The notes under the pieces: generated by a model
What the model saw: only the letters and a program-made list of their open reading frames with translations
Database searches by the model: none
What the model was told of the DNA's origin: nothing
Assembly (NCBI RefSeq): GCF_004770475.1
Contig: NZ_RQHK01000002.1
Span: forward strand, 722,001-786,000
DNA: 64,000 bases
Direction: 5' to 3'
Source: Leptospira mtsangambouensis
Lineage (GTDB): Bacteria; Spirochaetota; Leptospiria; Leptospirales; Leptospiraceae
In this document: positions 25,890 to 35,082 of the stretch, in pieces
Position numbering within the stretch: the stretch's first letter is position 1
Layout: the number at the start of each line of letters is the position of its first letter
Program-made: the position numbers and the translations under genes

Positions 25890-28800
25890 CTATGCGAATC
25901 CTTTTTTTCTGGATTGTCTTGATTTGAATTTTGCTACAGCCCAATCCTTAAACATATAAAGGTTAAGGTAAAATACCGGAACCATAATGAGAGTGATAAA
26001 AGTAGCAAAAGCAAGTCCCCACCCAAATGCCAATGCCATCGGAACAAGGAAAGGGTCCTTTCCTCCAATTCCATAAGCGGTCGGGAGAAGACCTAGAACA
26101 GTTGTGACTGTTGTGAGCATAACAGCTCTTAGACGAATACTCCCGGCTTCCACTAACAACTCAAATGTGGATTTACTTGGGTCTTCCAGTCGTAATTGGT
26201 TGGCACAATCCACAAGGACGATGGAGTCGTTGACGACCACCCCCGCAAGTCCAATGATTCCAAGGAAAGCAAGGAAAGAGAATGGTTGTCCGTGAATTAA
26301 AAATGCAAAAATCACCCCAATGACGGCAAATGGAATGGCACTCATCACAATCAGTGGTTGGGCAAGCGAACGGAAAAGCGAGGCAAGGATCATATAAATG
26401 ATAATAAGGCCTACAAGGAAAGCTCTTCCGAGGGAAGCCATCGATTCTTCGGTATCTTTGTTTTCTCCTGAAAAACGTACAGAATAACCAGGATATTTCG
26501 CAATAATTCCTTCAGTAAGTTTTTTGGCCTCTATGTTGACTTGTCTAGAGGTAGAAACTGTTTCATCAATATTAGAAGTTACAGTTAGCAATCGTTTGCC
26601 GTCTAAGTGGTTGATCGAGGCCCGCCCTGGGTTTCTATCATAACTTGTCAGCCTGGAAACCGGGATTAAGTTCCCTGTTAGGTTATTGACATAAACTTTG
26701 TTTAGGTGGGTTAGAGAAGAACGGTATTCTTCTGGAAATCGAACCCGAACATCCACTTCTTCATCAGCCCGTTTGATTTTTGTGGACACCGTCCCTTGTA
26801 AGGCAGTATTGATGGCAAGAGATACTGATTGAACACTGACTCCCGCAAAAGAAGCTAGTGTTTCATCTACGGAAACTCTAATTTCATCTTTTCCTTCGTT
26901 AAAATCATCTCCAATGTCTGTGACTCCATTGATTTTGGCAAGAGCTGCTTTGTATTCTGCACCAATTTTGAGTAAGGTGGCAAAGTCATCTCCTTTGATT
27001 TCAATGGCGACTGGTTTTCCCACAGGTGGACCACCGGCTAGTTTTTCAAATTCTAGGTTCACCAGTTTTCCTTTTAAGGGAAGAAAGGCTTTTGGAATCT
27101 CAGAAGTAGGGATGGGTTCCTCTTCTTTTTTACCAAGATTCTCTTTTGCTAACTTTTCTTCTAAAAGTTTGAGGGCATTCTCATTTAACATGAATTTGGT
27201 GTTTTGGCGGACCACTTCGATGATTTTTTCAGTGGATCTTTCCCGGTTGTCATCAGGGGTTAAATACACCATCACTTGTGCATAATTTTTTCCCCGTTTG
27301 GTGAAAGGATCGTTAGGGTCTTTTTGGATGATCCCCACTCGCGAAATATAGTTTTCTACTTCTCCTTCCGGAAGTTTCCCTACAGCATCTTCAATGACAC
27401 GAATGAATCTATCTGTTTCTTCAAGTTTTAGTCCAGTTTCGGCAGTCACACGGACTTGGAAGGTTTCAATGGCCCCAGGGAAAAGTTTGAATTTTCCAAA
27501 TTTTATTTGGATGGCAAGTGAAAACACAAATAGGCCCATAAGGAGTCCTACCATCTTCCAGCGGTTTTTTAGAGCAAAACTGAGGAGAGGTAAATAGGTT
27601 CTTTCTTTGAATTTCACAAACCAGTGGGATTCTTCTTTGACTTCTCCCTTCATATCGCTTGCTTTACTTACATCGTATAAGTGAGAAGGCAACATAAAGA
27701 AGGCTTCAAAAAGGGAACTACATAAAGACAAAATCACAACGAGAGGAATGGAATGGATGAACTTACCAAAAATTCCCGTCATAAATAACATGGGTCCGAA
27801 GGCGGCAATTGTTGTTGTGACTGTGGCAGTTACAGGTGCAAGAACTTCGCTTGTCCCACGCATTGCTGCTTCAAAAGGTTCTTCTCCCATTTCCAAATGA
27901 CGGTAAACGTTTTCACAAATGATAATGGCATCATCCACCAAAATCCCCACAACAATGATAAGTCCCATCATTGAGATTAAATTTAATGTTAATCCCATAT
28001 AATTCATGGCAACAAAAGTCATCGCAATGGAGATCGGAATTCCAAGTGCTGTCATGAGAGCCATCCGCCATCCGAGAAACACAAATAAAGAAGCGGTCAC
28101 AAGAAATAATCCAGATACGGCGTTAGAAGTTAAAACACCTAATCTTCTGCGAATGTATTTTGATAGGTCATTGACAAAGGCATGTTTGACGGTTCCGCCT
28201 GTAGACTTTATAAATTCTTCTACAACTTGTTTGGAATCGTCTACAACTGTGATGGCATCTGCTTTTTCTCTTTTGATCACTGTAAGAGCAATCGCAATAT
28301 CACCATTGGATTTATCCAAATATTCAGAGTCTTCAAAACCTTCAGTCACACGAGCGACATCTCGAATTCGGACCGAACGTCCGGCATCGTTTGAACGAAC
28401 AAAAACATTTTCAATTTCTTCGGCTGTATCAAATTCACCCACAGTGCGAACAATAATTTCTCTTGTTCTTTCGTTGATATTCCCACCAGGAAAATTGATG
28501 TTTCGTAATCGAAGGGCATTGAGTACATGAGTGGAGGAAAGAGAAAGAGCTCTTAGTTTGTCCGGATCTAAGTCCACTTTCATTTCCCGTTCTCGCCAAC
28601 CTCGTTTGGTGATTCTTGCAACGGATGGGAGGTCTTTTAGTTTTTCTTCTAAGATTTTTGCCTGGTCTCTGAGCTCTTTTGCATTTAATAGAGGTTTGCC
28701 GTCTTTTGATGTCGAAGATAAGTGAATTTCTATGACAGGCTGTCTTGCTGTTGTGATTTCTGTCACAATGGGATCATCCACATCTTCTGGTAGATCTTGG

Positions 28801-29153
28801 ATTCGGTCAATGGCTGACTTTAAATCATCGACTACCATTTGTGTGTTTTTTGTATTTGGATCAATTGTAATGATGATACCGGATCTATTTTCCAAAGAAG
28901 CAGAGCGGAATTCTTTGATTCCATCCACTTCTTTGATTGCATCTTCTAAAGGTTTGGTGACTAATTTTTCTACATCGGCAGGTGCAGCACCAGGATAAAC
29001 CGTAGTGACACTGACAATATCAAAGTTGATATTGGGAAACGCTTCCCGATTCATTGTCGCAGCTGTAAATCCACCGACAAGAATGATCAAAAAGGTAAGA
29101 AGGTTTACGAATAAACTTTTGGAAAGAAAATACTGAACGATGGATGTGCCCAT
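25890..29153 (-). CDS. RND efflux transporter, inner-membrane permease (AcrB/HAE1 type)
   Basis: This proton-driven export pump is 1087 residues long, with the usual duplicated architecture of 12 membrane helices and two large periplasmic loops. The proton-relay aspartate pair in the fourth helix is present as [14 protein letters not shown], and [13 protein letters not shown] and [20 protein letters not shown] near the N-terminus are standard. AAAGGAG before the ATG is a good ribosome site. There is no membrane-fusion or outer-membrane channel gene alongside, so the partners must be encoded elsewhere. Gap to upstream def is 27 bases. Substrate is unknown. Confidence 0.9.
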   Translation of the reverse strand: MGTSIVQYFLSKSLFVNLLTFLIILVGGFTAATMNREAFPNINFDIVSVTTVYPGAAPADVEKLVTKPLEDAIKEVDGIKEFRSASLENRSGIIITIDPNTKNTQMVVDDLKSAIDRIQDLPEDVDDPIVTEITTARQPVIEIHLSSTSKDGKPLLNAKELRDQAKILEEKLKDLPSVARITKRGWREREMKVDLDPDKLRALSLSSTHVLNALRLRNINFPGGNINERTREIIVRTVGEFDTAEEIENVFVRSNDAGRSVRIRDVARVTEGFEDSEYLDKSNGDIAIALTVIKREKADAITVVDDSKQVVEEFIKSTGGTVKHAFVNDLSKYIRRRLGVLTSNAVSGLFLVTASLFVFLGWRMALMTALGIPISIAMTFVAMNYMGLTLNLISMMGLIIVVGILVDDAIIICENVYRHLEMGEEPFEAAMRGTSEVLAPVTATVTTTIAAFGPMLFMTGIFGKFIHSIPLVVILSLCSSLFEAFFMLPSHLYDVSKASDMKGEVKEESHWFVKFKERTYLPLLSFALKNRWKMVGLLMGLFVFSLAIQIKFGKFKLFPGAIETFQVRVTAETGLKLEETDRFIRVIEDAVGKLPEGEVENYISRVGIIQKDPNDPFTKRGKNYAQVMVYLTPDDNRERSTEKIIEVVRQNTKFMLNENALKLLEEKLAKENLGKKEEEPIPTSEIPKAFLPLKGKLVNLEFEKLAGGPPVGKPVAIEIKGDDFATLLKIGAEYKAALAKINGVTDIGDDFNEGKDEIRVSVDETLASFAGVSVQSVSLAINTALQGTVSTKIKRADEEVDVRVRFPEEYRSSLTHLNKVYVNNLTGNLIPVSRLTSYDRNPGRASINHLDGKRLLTVTSNIDETVSTSRQVNIEAKKLTEGIIAKYPGYSVRFSGENKDTEESMASLGRAFLVGLIIIYMILASLFRSLAQPLIVMSAIPFAVIGVIFAFLIHGQPFSFLAFLGIIGLAGVVVNDSIVLVDCANQLRLEDPSKSTFELLVEAGSIRLRAVMLTTVTTVLGLLPTAYGIGGKDPFLVPMALAFGWGLAFATFITLIMVPVFYLNLYMFKDWAVAKFKSRQSRKKGFA

Positions 29154-29180
29154 AAAACTCCTTTAGGAGAAAGAAACTAA

Positions 29181-29720
29181 TTAATCTAACAATTTACCTG
29201 CAGTATCAATGTCTTCGTTATAACCGAATAACTTTGTACTTTTGAGGCGATCCACATATAGAACTCCGAACAAATGGTCGCACTCATGTTGTAATACGAT
29301 GGAACGGTAACCACTAATGATTTCTTCATGTTCCTCAAAGTTTTCATCTCGCCACTTCATTCGAATTTTATCCGGTCTTTCTACGTACCCACGCATTCCA
29401 GGAACAGATAAACAACCTTCCCAAAAACCTTCACCTGGAGGTGAGAGTGGGGTGATCTCTGGATTTAAAATGATTTGGTTCGGAACTTCTGGAGTTCCAG
29501 GATACCTTCCATTGTCATCCTCCTGGCCTACTACAACCAACTTTTTCATGACACCAATTTGGGGTGCAGCAAGGCCTACACCTTCTGCATGACGCATGGT
29601 TTCAAACATATCTCGAATCAGTTTTTTAAAATCCTTGGTTTGGATTTCGGATTCAGTTACGTCTTCGCTCGTTTGACGGAGTAAGGGATTGCCAATCTTG
29701 AGGATTTTTCTAACAGCCAT
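29181..29720 (-). CDS. def: Peptide deformylase
   Basis: The metalloenzyme removes the formyl group from nascent proteins. All three motifs are intact in the 179-residue protein: [18 protein letters not shown] with the metal-binding cysteine, and QHECDH with the two histidines and catalytic glutamate. It lies directly upstream of the RND pump gene and downstream of tRNA-Ala on the same strand. No methionyl-tRNA formyltransferase gene is adjacent. Confidence 0.96.
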   Translation of the reverse strand: MAVRKILKIGNPLLRQTSEDVTESEIQTKDFKKLIRDMFETMRHAEGVGLAAPQIGVMKKLVVVGQEDDNGRYPGTPEVPNQIILNPEITPLSPPGEGFWEGCLSVPGMRGYVERPDKIRMKWRDENFEEHEEIISGYRSIVLQHECDHLFGVLYVDRLKSTKLFGYNEDIDTAGKLLD

Positions 29721-29834
29721 AATCTAATATGGAATAGATTGAAAAAGGTCACTGATTGATCAAGTGATCTCCTATCCAAATGAAAAAGAATTTGACAGGG
29801 GAGGCTTTGAACTGTGAAATTCCGGGAGGGATTT

Positions 29835-29907
<73 letters not shown>

Positions 29908-29981
29908 TTGTGCTAATCCAAGGTGGGTGACTGCGTTTGTCTGTCAACAGAATCCTAAAATGGCTAAGGAACCAAGATGTT

Positions 29982-30293
29982 ATGGGACAAGATACGGTAG
30001 AAGAACTGACTAAAAAACTGAAAATCCAATCGGATATCATCAAAGGCTATGAAAAAGTTCTTAGACTAAACGAACAAGAATTAGCCAATGCCGATGAAAT
30101 CATCCGTATGTACGAACAAATCATCGATTACTCTCGGATGGAACTTAGGGAAGCAAAGGAAACGGTGCAAGCCAGTTCGATGGTTTCCAATCTCAGTCGG
30201 GACGAACTCATGTCAGCCTTCGACAAAATTAAGTCTTTGGAAGATGCCAATCGAAAATTAAGAGAAGAATCTTTAAAATTTAACAAAGATTAA
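29982..30293 (+). CDS. Short coiled-coil protein of unknown function
   Basis: The protein is 103 residues from the ATG at 29982, with AAGGA eleven bases upstream; a TTG at 29937 in frame would overlap the tRNA-Ala promoter region. It is almost wholly helical with heptad patterns (VEELTKKLKIQSDIIKGYEK, ANADEIIRMYEQIIDYSRME, KIKSLEDANRKLREES). Its stop is four bases before the start of the GAF-phosphatase gene, so the two are probably translated together. It may be a partner or scaffold for that signalling protein; this is inference from position. Confidence 0.65.
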   Translation: MGQDTVEELTKKLKIQSDIIKGYEKVLRLNEQELANADEIIRMYEQIIDYSRMELREAKETVQASSMVSNLSRDELMSAFDKIKSLEDANRKLREESLKFNKD

Positions 30294-30297
30294 ACAA

Positions 30298-33045
30298 TTG
30301 AAACCAAGCTCTCTTCCGCCGATCATCCGAAAAAACGAAGAAGGCGGGTTTTATCTTTCCTCTTCTTCCGAACTGGATGACCTGTATTATTTTATTCTGG
30401 GTCAAGCGAAACGACTCGTCTCGGCGAAATCAGCAGCATTTTATTTTAAAAACCAACGTGGAAACCTCAGCCGGTTTGGATTGGTAAATGATAAATCCAC
30501 CGCAGGTTCTATTGCCAAACATGTTTTCAAAACCCGTAAAAGTATTCTTATTAAAAAGGGTTCTCACTTAAAGGATTCGGACGGTCCCGTGTCTGAGTCG
30601 TATATCGCCTGTTATGTGGGCGATGAAATTGGAGATTTGGCACTTGGGGTGTTGGTACTTGAGGGAATAAAACATTTTCAAAATTTTTCCGAACAAGATT
30701 TGGACTTAATCAACTATTTTAGCGCAAACTTAAACGCACTTTTAAAAGACACTGTTCTTTCGGAAACTGAACCAGAATTTTTTAATTCTCTTACAACTTC
30801 CATTCTTCTTCTCATCGACAACGCCAATATTCATAACAATAACAATCGCCTTCAGTATTTTTTAGAAGAGATCATTCGTGTTGCTGTTCTAATTAATACT
30901 AGTGTCGATTTGGAACATGTTCTTGTGATGGTGATGGAATCCGCAAAATTAGTATTTCGAACGGAAGCTAGCTCCTTGTTGTTGTTAGATGATAAAAAAG
31001 AATACCTGGTTTTTCATACGGTCACTGGTGAAAAAAGAGAAGAAGTATCAAAAATCAAAGTGCCTGTGGGCCAAGGGATTGCCGGAACTGTTGCAATTAC
31101 CAAACAACCCATGATCATCAATGATGCACAAAATGACAACCGTGTCTTTCGGGATGTAGACAAAGCTTCTAATTTTATTACTAGAAATATTCTGGCAAGT
31201 CCTCTGATCGTCGGAGATGAAGTGATTGGTGTCATCGAAGCCATTAACACCATTGACAGAAATAATTTTAGCCAGGATGATATTGATACATTTTTGTCTT
31301 TTTCCAGTGCATGTGCCGTGGCCATCCAAAAAACAAGGCTTCTCGATAATCTCAATGTCACAAACCTCGAACTCAAACAAAAATTAAGCACACTTGAATC
31401 CATTTTCGATTTGGGGCAAGCCGTCCTTGAATCCCATGATGAACTGGGGCTAATGTCTAAAACATTGAGTATTCTCACCAAAGAATTGTCATGCGAAGAT
31501 GCGGGAATGGTGATCATCGAGGAAAAAAATAAAAACCGAATCCAGGTCTATGCAAGACAACTCGGGATTGTTCGGGAATCTTTTTTTCTAATGCAAGAAA
31601 GCCGGCTTTTTTTAAGCCTCATGGAATCAGGAAATCCTCGAATGGCTGTGGTTTCTTCACAACTAGAGGAATCCTTTTTAGAATTAGAATTTTATACCTT
31701 AAAGAAAAATTTTCTCATTCTGCCAATTGCCCCAAGAGGGGGGAACTTACGTGCGGCACTGTATGTCAGTGGAAAACAATCGGCTCATTCCTTTAACGAA
31801 ACAGACCTTCGTATGTTAAAAACTCTGTCTTCGCCACTCGCAAAAGCTTATGAAAACTTACGCCTCAGCCAAGAAATCATTACCAAGAAGTCGATAGAAA
31901 AAGAAATCGAAATCACAAGGAAAATCCAAAACAATATTTTGCCAAATTCGTTGTTACAATCCCCGCTTTTTGATCTGGGGGTGATGTCTGTTGCCGCCAA
32001 AGAAGTGTCAGGTGATTTTTATGATTTCCATTCTTTCGGGGAAGATCAGTTTTCGTTTTTAGTGGCAGATGTATCTGGAAAAAGTTTGCCAGCCGCCATA
32101 TTTATGGCTATGTCTAGTTCCATCATTCGTACACTTTCCAGAACCACTGACCTTTCTCCTTCTGAACTTTTATTTCGTGCCAACCAATTGATTTATGAAG
32201 ATTCTCAATCGGGAATGTTTGTGACTTTATTTCTAGTCAACTACCAAAGGCGAACAAGAACCCTCAAATTTGCGTCCGCAGGACACAATGACCAAATTTG
32301 GATTCGTACTGATGGAAGTTTTGAACTTCTAAAAGGAAAAGGAGCTCCCCTTGGAGTGGTTCCCCATACCAATTACCAGGGTGGCGAAATCCAAATTGAA
32401 CCTGGCGACATTTTGGTTTTTTATACAGATGGAGCCATTGAGGAAAAAAATCCAGACGAGGAAGAGTATGGCCTCGACAGATTTGTTGAATTTATCATCG
32501 AAAGAAGGTTAGGGTCCTCTCAAAGTATCGTAGAGGCCGTGTATGATGATATCCGAAAGTTTTCTCGTTCCGATGAACAGTATGATGACTTTACTGTGAT
32601 GATCTTAAAATTTGCAGAAGTGACTAGCTTTGAAATTTCGAAAGTTTTTCCCGCCCATCCAGATGAAATCCCTCACTTAAGAGATTTTATTTCTGAACAT
32701 TTAGAGGGGAAAATCACAAAACCTTTTGCTTTCGACGATATTCTGATATCTTTGGATGAAGCAGCGACCAATATAGTCATGCATAGTTACAAGAATACGG
32801 AACTAACTCACCCTAGTTTCGAATGTAAGTTGGAACTCCTTGGCGACAATCTAAAAGTTGTACTCATTGACGAAGGAAAACCCTTCGATAGAAAAAAAGT
32901 TCCTAAACCTTCCGTGGAAGCCAATTTAAAAGGCGAACGGAAGGGAGGATTCGGCGTTTATCTGATGGAGACTCTGATGGACAAAGTGTCCTACGACTTC
33001 AACGGGAAACAAAATATAACCTATTTGGAGAAAACTATTGTATGA
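30298..33045 (+). CDS. GAF-domain PP2C phosphatase fused to an RsbW-type serine kinase
   Basis: The 915-residue protein starts with TTG. It has an N-terminal GAF-like region, a second GAF domain at about residues 200-345 (SSLLLLDDKKEYLVFHTVTG, VGQGIAGTV) and a third GAF-like region to about 520. A helical linker and a SpoIIE-type phosphatase domain follow (AAKEVSGDFYDFH, ADVSGKSLPAA, GDILVFYTDG). The C-terminus is an RsbW/SpoIIAB-type ATPase (SLDEAATNIVMHSY, IDEGKPFD, GGFGVYLMETLMD). Phosphatase and kinase, normally separate proteins with opposite effects on one STAS substrate, are in one chain. The likely substrate is encoded immediately downstream, overlapping by four bases. Confidence 0.88.
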   Translation: MKPSSLPPIIRKNEEGGFYLSSSSELDDLYYFILGQAKRLVSAKSAAFYFKNQRGNLSRFGLVNDKSTAGSIAKHVFKTRKSILIKKGSHLKDSDGPVSESYIACYVGDEIGDLALGVLVLEGIKHFQNFSEQDLDLINYFSANLNALLKDTVLSETEPEFFNSLTTSILLLIDNANIHNNNNRLQYFLEEIIRVAVLINTSVDLEHVLVMVMESAKLVFRTEASSLLLLDDKKEYLVFHTVTGEKREEVSKIKVPVGQGIAGTVAITKQPMIINDAQNDNRVFRDVDKASNFITRNILASPLIVGDEVIGVIEAINTIDRNNFSQDDIDTFLSFSSACAVAIQKTRLLDNLNVTNLELKQKLSTLESIFDLGQAVLESHDELGLMSKTLSILTKELSCEDAGMVIIEEKNKNRIQVYARQLGIVRESFFLMQESRLFLSLMESGNPRMAVVSSQLEESFLELEFYTLKKNFLILPIAPRGGNLRAALYVSGKQSAHSFNETDLRMLKTLSSPLAKAYENLRLSQEIITKKSIEKEIEITRKIQNNILPNSLLQSPLFDLGVMSVAAKEVSGDFYDFHSFGEDQFSFLVADVSGKSLPAAIFMAMSSSIIRTLSRTTDLSPSELLFRANQLIYEDSQSGMFVTLFLVNYQRRTRTLKFASAGHNDQIWIRTDGSFELLKGKGAPLGVVPHTNYQGGEIQIEPGDILVFYTDGAIEEKNPDEEEYGLDRFVEFIIERRLGSSQSIVEAVYDDIRKFSRSDEQYDDFTVMILKFAEVTSFEISKVFPAHPDEIPHLRDFISEHLEGKITKPFAFDDILISLDEAATNIVMHSYKNTELTHPSFECKLELLGDNLKVVLIDEGKPFDRKKVPKPSVEANLKGERKGGFGVYLMETLMDKVSYDFNGKQNITYLEKTIV

Positions 33046-33383
33046 GCGAAGAAAAAATTGGAATCCATTCGGAAGCGGTTGGGGACAAGGTAGTTGTTCA
33101 TGTCCAAGGCAATTTGGACGTACACAACACACATAAAATTGAAAAGGATTTGATGGCTCTCGTAAGTGCCGCAAGAAAACCAGTTGTTTTCAATTTGAGT
33201 GATGTTCCCTTTATCTCTTCTGCCGGACTTCGGTTGCTCGTCACAACACTTCGCCTTTGCCAGGAACAAAAAATCAGCATTTCTATCTGTGGATTGCAAC
33301 CCGCAGTTGAGAAAGTTTTCGATATCATTGGAATGCAGCAGCTATTTACAATTTATCCTGATTTAGACTCTGCTCTGAAGTAA
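33042..33383 (+). CDS. STAS-domain anti-sigma factor antagonist
   Basis: The 113-residue protein matches SpoIIAA/RsbV antagonists: [20 protein letters not shown] at the start, [19 protein letters not shown] in the middle and a closing helix. The phosphorylatable serine is expected at residue 60 of FISSAG. It overlaps the preceding gene by four bases (ATGA), so the kinase/phosphatase and this switch protein are made together. The target of the switch, a sigma factor or other effector, is not encoded nearby. Confidence 0.9.
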   Translation: MSEEKIGIHSEAVGDKVVVHVQGNLDVHNTHKIEKDLMALVSAARKPVVFNLSDVPFISSAGLRLLVTTLRLCQEQKISISICGLQPAVEKVFDIIGMQQLFTIYPDLDSALK

Positions 33384-33385
33384 AA

Positions 33386-33403
33386 ATCACTTTTCTAAGT
33401 GAT
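33386..33403 (+). terminator. Short hairpin between the STAS gene and the carboxylase genes
   Basis: ATCACTT-TTCT-AAGTGAT forms a seven-pair stem three bases after the STAS stop codon. There is no T run, so it may attenuate, pause or protect the 3-prime end rather than terminate fully. Confidence 0.35.
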
Positions 33404-33430
33404 CCTAAACAAAACATTGGAAAAAAACTT

Positions 33431-35077
33431 ATGGAAACCAAGCAGTATTCCCTAAACAACCCGTTCAAAGAATCCAAGGCTCCGGAAACCCAAACCGGAA
33501 TTTATGATGATGCTCTCAAACTTGGAAAGGAACTCATTGAGAAACCGATCCTAGGGGGCGGAGAAGATAGAATCCGCGTCCAACACTCCAAAAACCGTAT
33601 GACGGTTTGGGAGAGAATCAAAGTCCTTACTGACGAAGAACCTAATATCACCTACCAAAACTGGGGACCGAATTTAGACGGTGCCTCTATTGTGACTGGA
33701 ATTTTAAATATCAAAGGCCGTGATGTGGCAGTCTACGGACACGACTTCACCCTTCGTGCTGGTTCTATGGATGCAACGAATGGAAGTAAACTCGCTCGCC
33801 TCATCCAAATGGCAGGGACCCACGGAATCCCTCTCATCGGGATGAACGACTCGGCAGGTGCTTATGTTCCTGCGGGAGTGGGTGGACTCGACGGTTATTC
33901 GGAAGCCTTTACCGCACTTCGCAAAATCAGCGGTGTGGTTCCTTCCGTTATGCTTATGTTTGGTTTCAATGCTGGTGGTGGAGCCTACCTCCCTCGCCAA
34001 GGATCGTTTATGATCCAATGTGATGGAACCTTCTTTGGTCTCACGGGACCTGGGGTGGTAAAGTCCGTTCTTGGGGAAGACATTTCTGCCGAAGACCTGG
34101 GAGGCCCAAAAGTACATGGCCAGTCAGGTGTGGTCGATTTAGTCACAGGCGATGAATTAGGATCGCTGCGAACAGCCATCCGACTTCTCTCTTATTTACC
34201 AGACAATAACCACAGTTTTGCGCCGTTCTATCCGACTTCGGATCCAGTAGACAGGTTCATTTACGAAGAAGACATTCTTTTTAGAAAAACTTTCAATTCC
34301 CCAACAGGAATGAACACTCCTTTTGATATCACACTTTATTTACAACAAATCTGTGACCATGGTGAGTTCTTTGAATTACAACCACAAAGAGCAAGAAACA
34401 TTGTAACTGCTTTTGGTCGTATCGGTGGTCATGTGGTGGGTTTTCTTGCCAATAACTCTGCAGTATCTTCTGGTCAGATTGATATCGGGGCATCTCGCAA
34501 AGGAACTCGTTTTGTAAGATTCTGTAACTTATACAATATCCCTATGGTATTTGTAGAAGATACAACTGGATTTTTACCTGGACGCGACCAAGAACACAAT
34601 GGGATTGTTCTCGAAGGAAGAAAACTCCTCGATTCTATTATTGATCTTAGAACTCCAAGACTCACTCTTATCATTCGTAATGCATTTGGTGGAGCGTATG
34701 CAACATTTAACTCCTATTTTACGGGAGCTTCGATGGTATTCGCACTTCCGACAGCAAGGATTGCGGTGATGGGCCCTGCCGGAAAAGAGTATGTTTACAA
34801 AGATGAAATCACAAGTATCCAAAAAGATTTTTTGGCCAATGTGAAAAAAGGAATGAGTGAAAAAGAAGCAGCCGCCACTCGCGATGCCAAACTTTTCGAA
34901 ATCGGACAACGATACGAAAAAGAACTTATGAATCCAAAAGAAGCACTTTCTCTTGGTTCTGTTTCCTCCATCATTTTACCTGGTTATACAAGAAACGTAC
35001 TATCGAAAAACTTGAATTTCCTAATGTCCAAATACAAACCGGCGGAAATGTCCGGTCCTCAAAGGGAGTTTGAATAA
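33431..35077 (+). CDS. Biotin-dependent acyl-CoA carboxylase, carboxyltransferase (beta) subunit
   Basis: This subunit transfers the carboxyl group from carboxybiotin to acetyl-CoA, propionyl-CoA or a related acyl-CoA. The 548-residue protein has both halves of the crotonase-like carboxyltransferase fold: [15 protein letters not shown] and [20 protein letters not shown] in the first, and [20 protein letters not shown] with [14 protein letters not shown] and [11 protein letters not shown] in the second. It is followed after five bases by the biotin carboxylase/biotin carrier gene. The acyl-CoA specificity cannot be read from sequence. In Leptospira, fatty acids are the main carbon source. Confidence 0.88.
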   Translation: METKQYSLNNPFKESKAPETQTGIYDDALKLGKELIEKPILGGGEDRIRVQHSKNRMTVWERIKVLTDEEPNITYQNWGPNLDGASIVTGILNIKGRDVAVYGHDFTLRAGSMDATNGSKLARLIQMAGTHGIPLIGMNDSAGAYVPAGVGGLDGYSEAFTALRKISGVVPSVMLMFGFNAGGGAYLPRQGSFMIQCDGTFFGLTGPGVVKSVLGEDISAEDLGGPKVHGQSGVVDLVTGDELGSLRTAIRLLSYLPDNNHSFAPFYPTSDPVDRFIYEEDILFRKTFNSPTGMNTPFDITLYLQQICDHGEFFELQPQRARNIVTAFGRIGGHVVGFLANNSAVSSGQIDIGASRKGTRFVRFCNLYNIPMVFVEDTTGFLPGRDQEHNGIVLEGRKLLDSIIDLRTPRLTLIIRNAFGGAYATFNSYFTGASMVFALPTARIAVMGPAGKEYVYKDEITSIQKDFLANVKKGMSEKEAAATRDAKLFEIGQRYEKELMNPKEALSLGSVSSIILPGYTRNVLSKNLNFLMSKYKPAEMSGPQREFE

Positions 35078-35082
35078 TTTCC

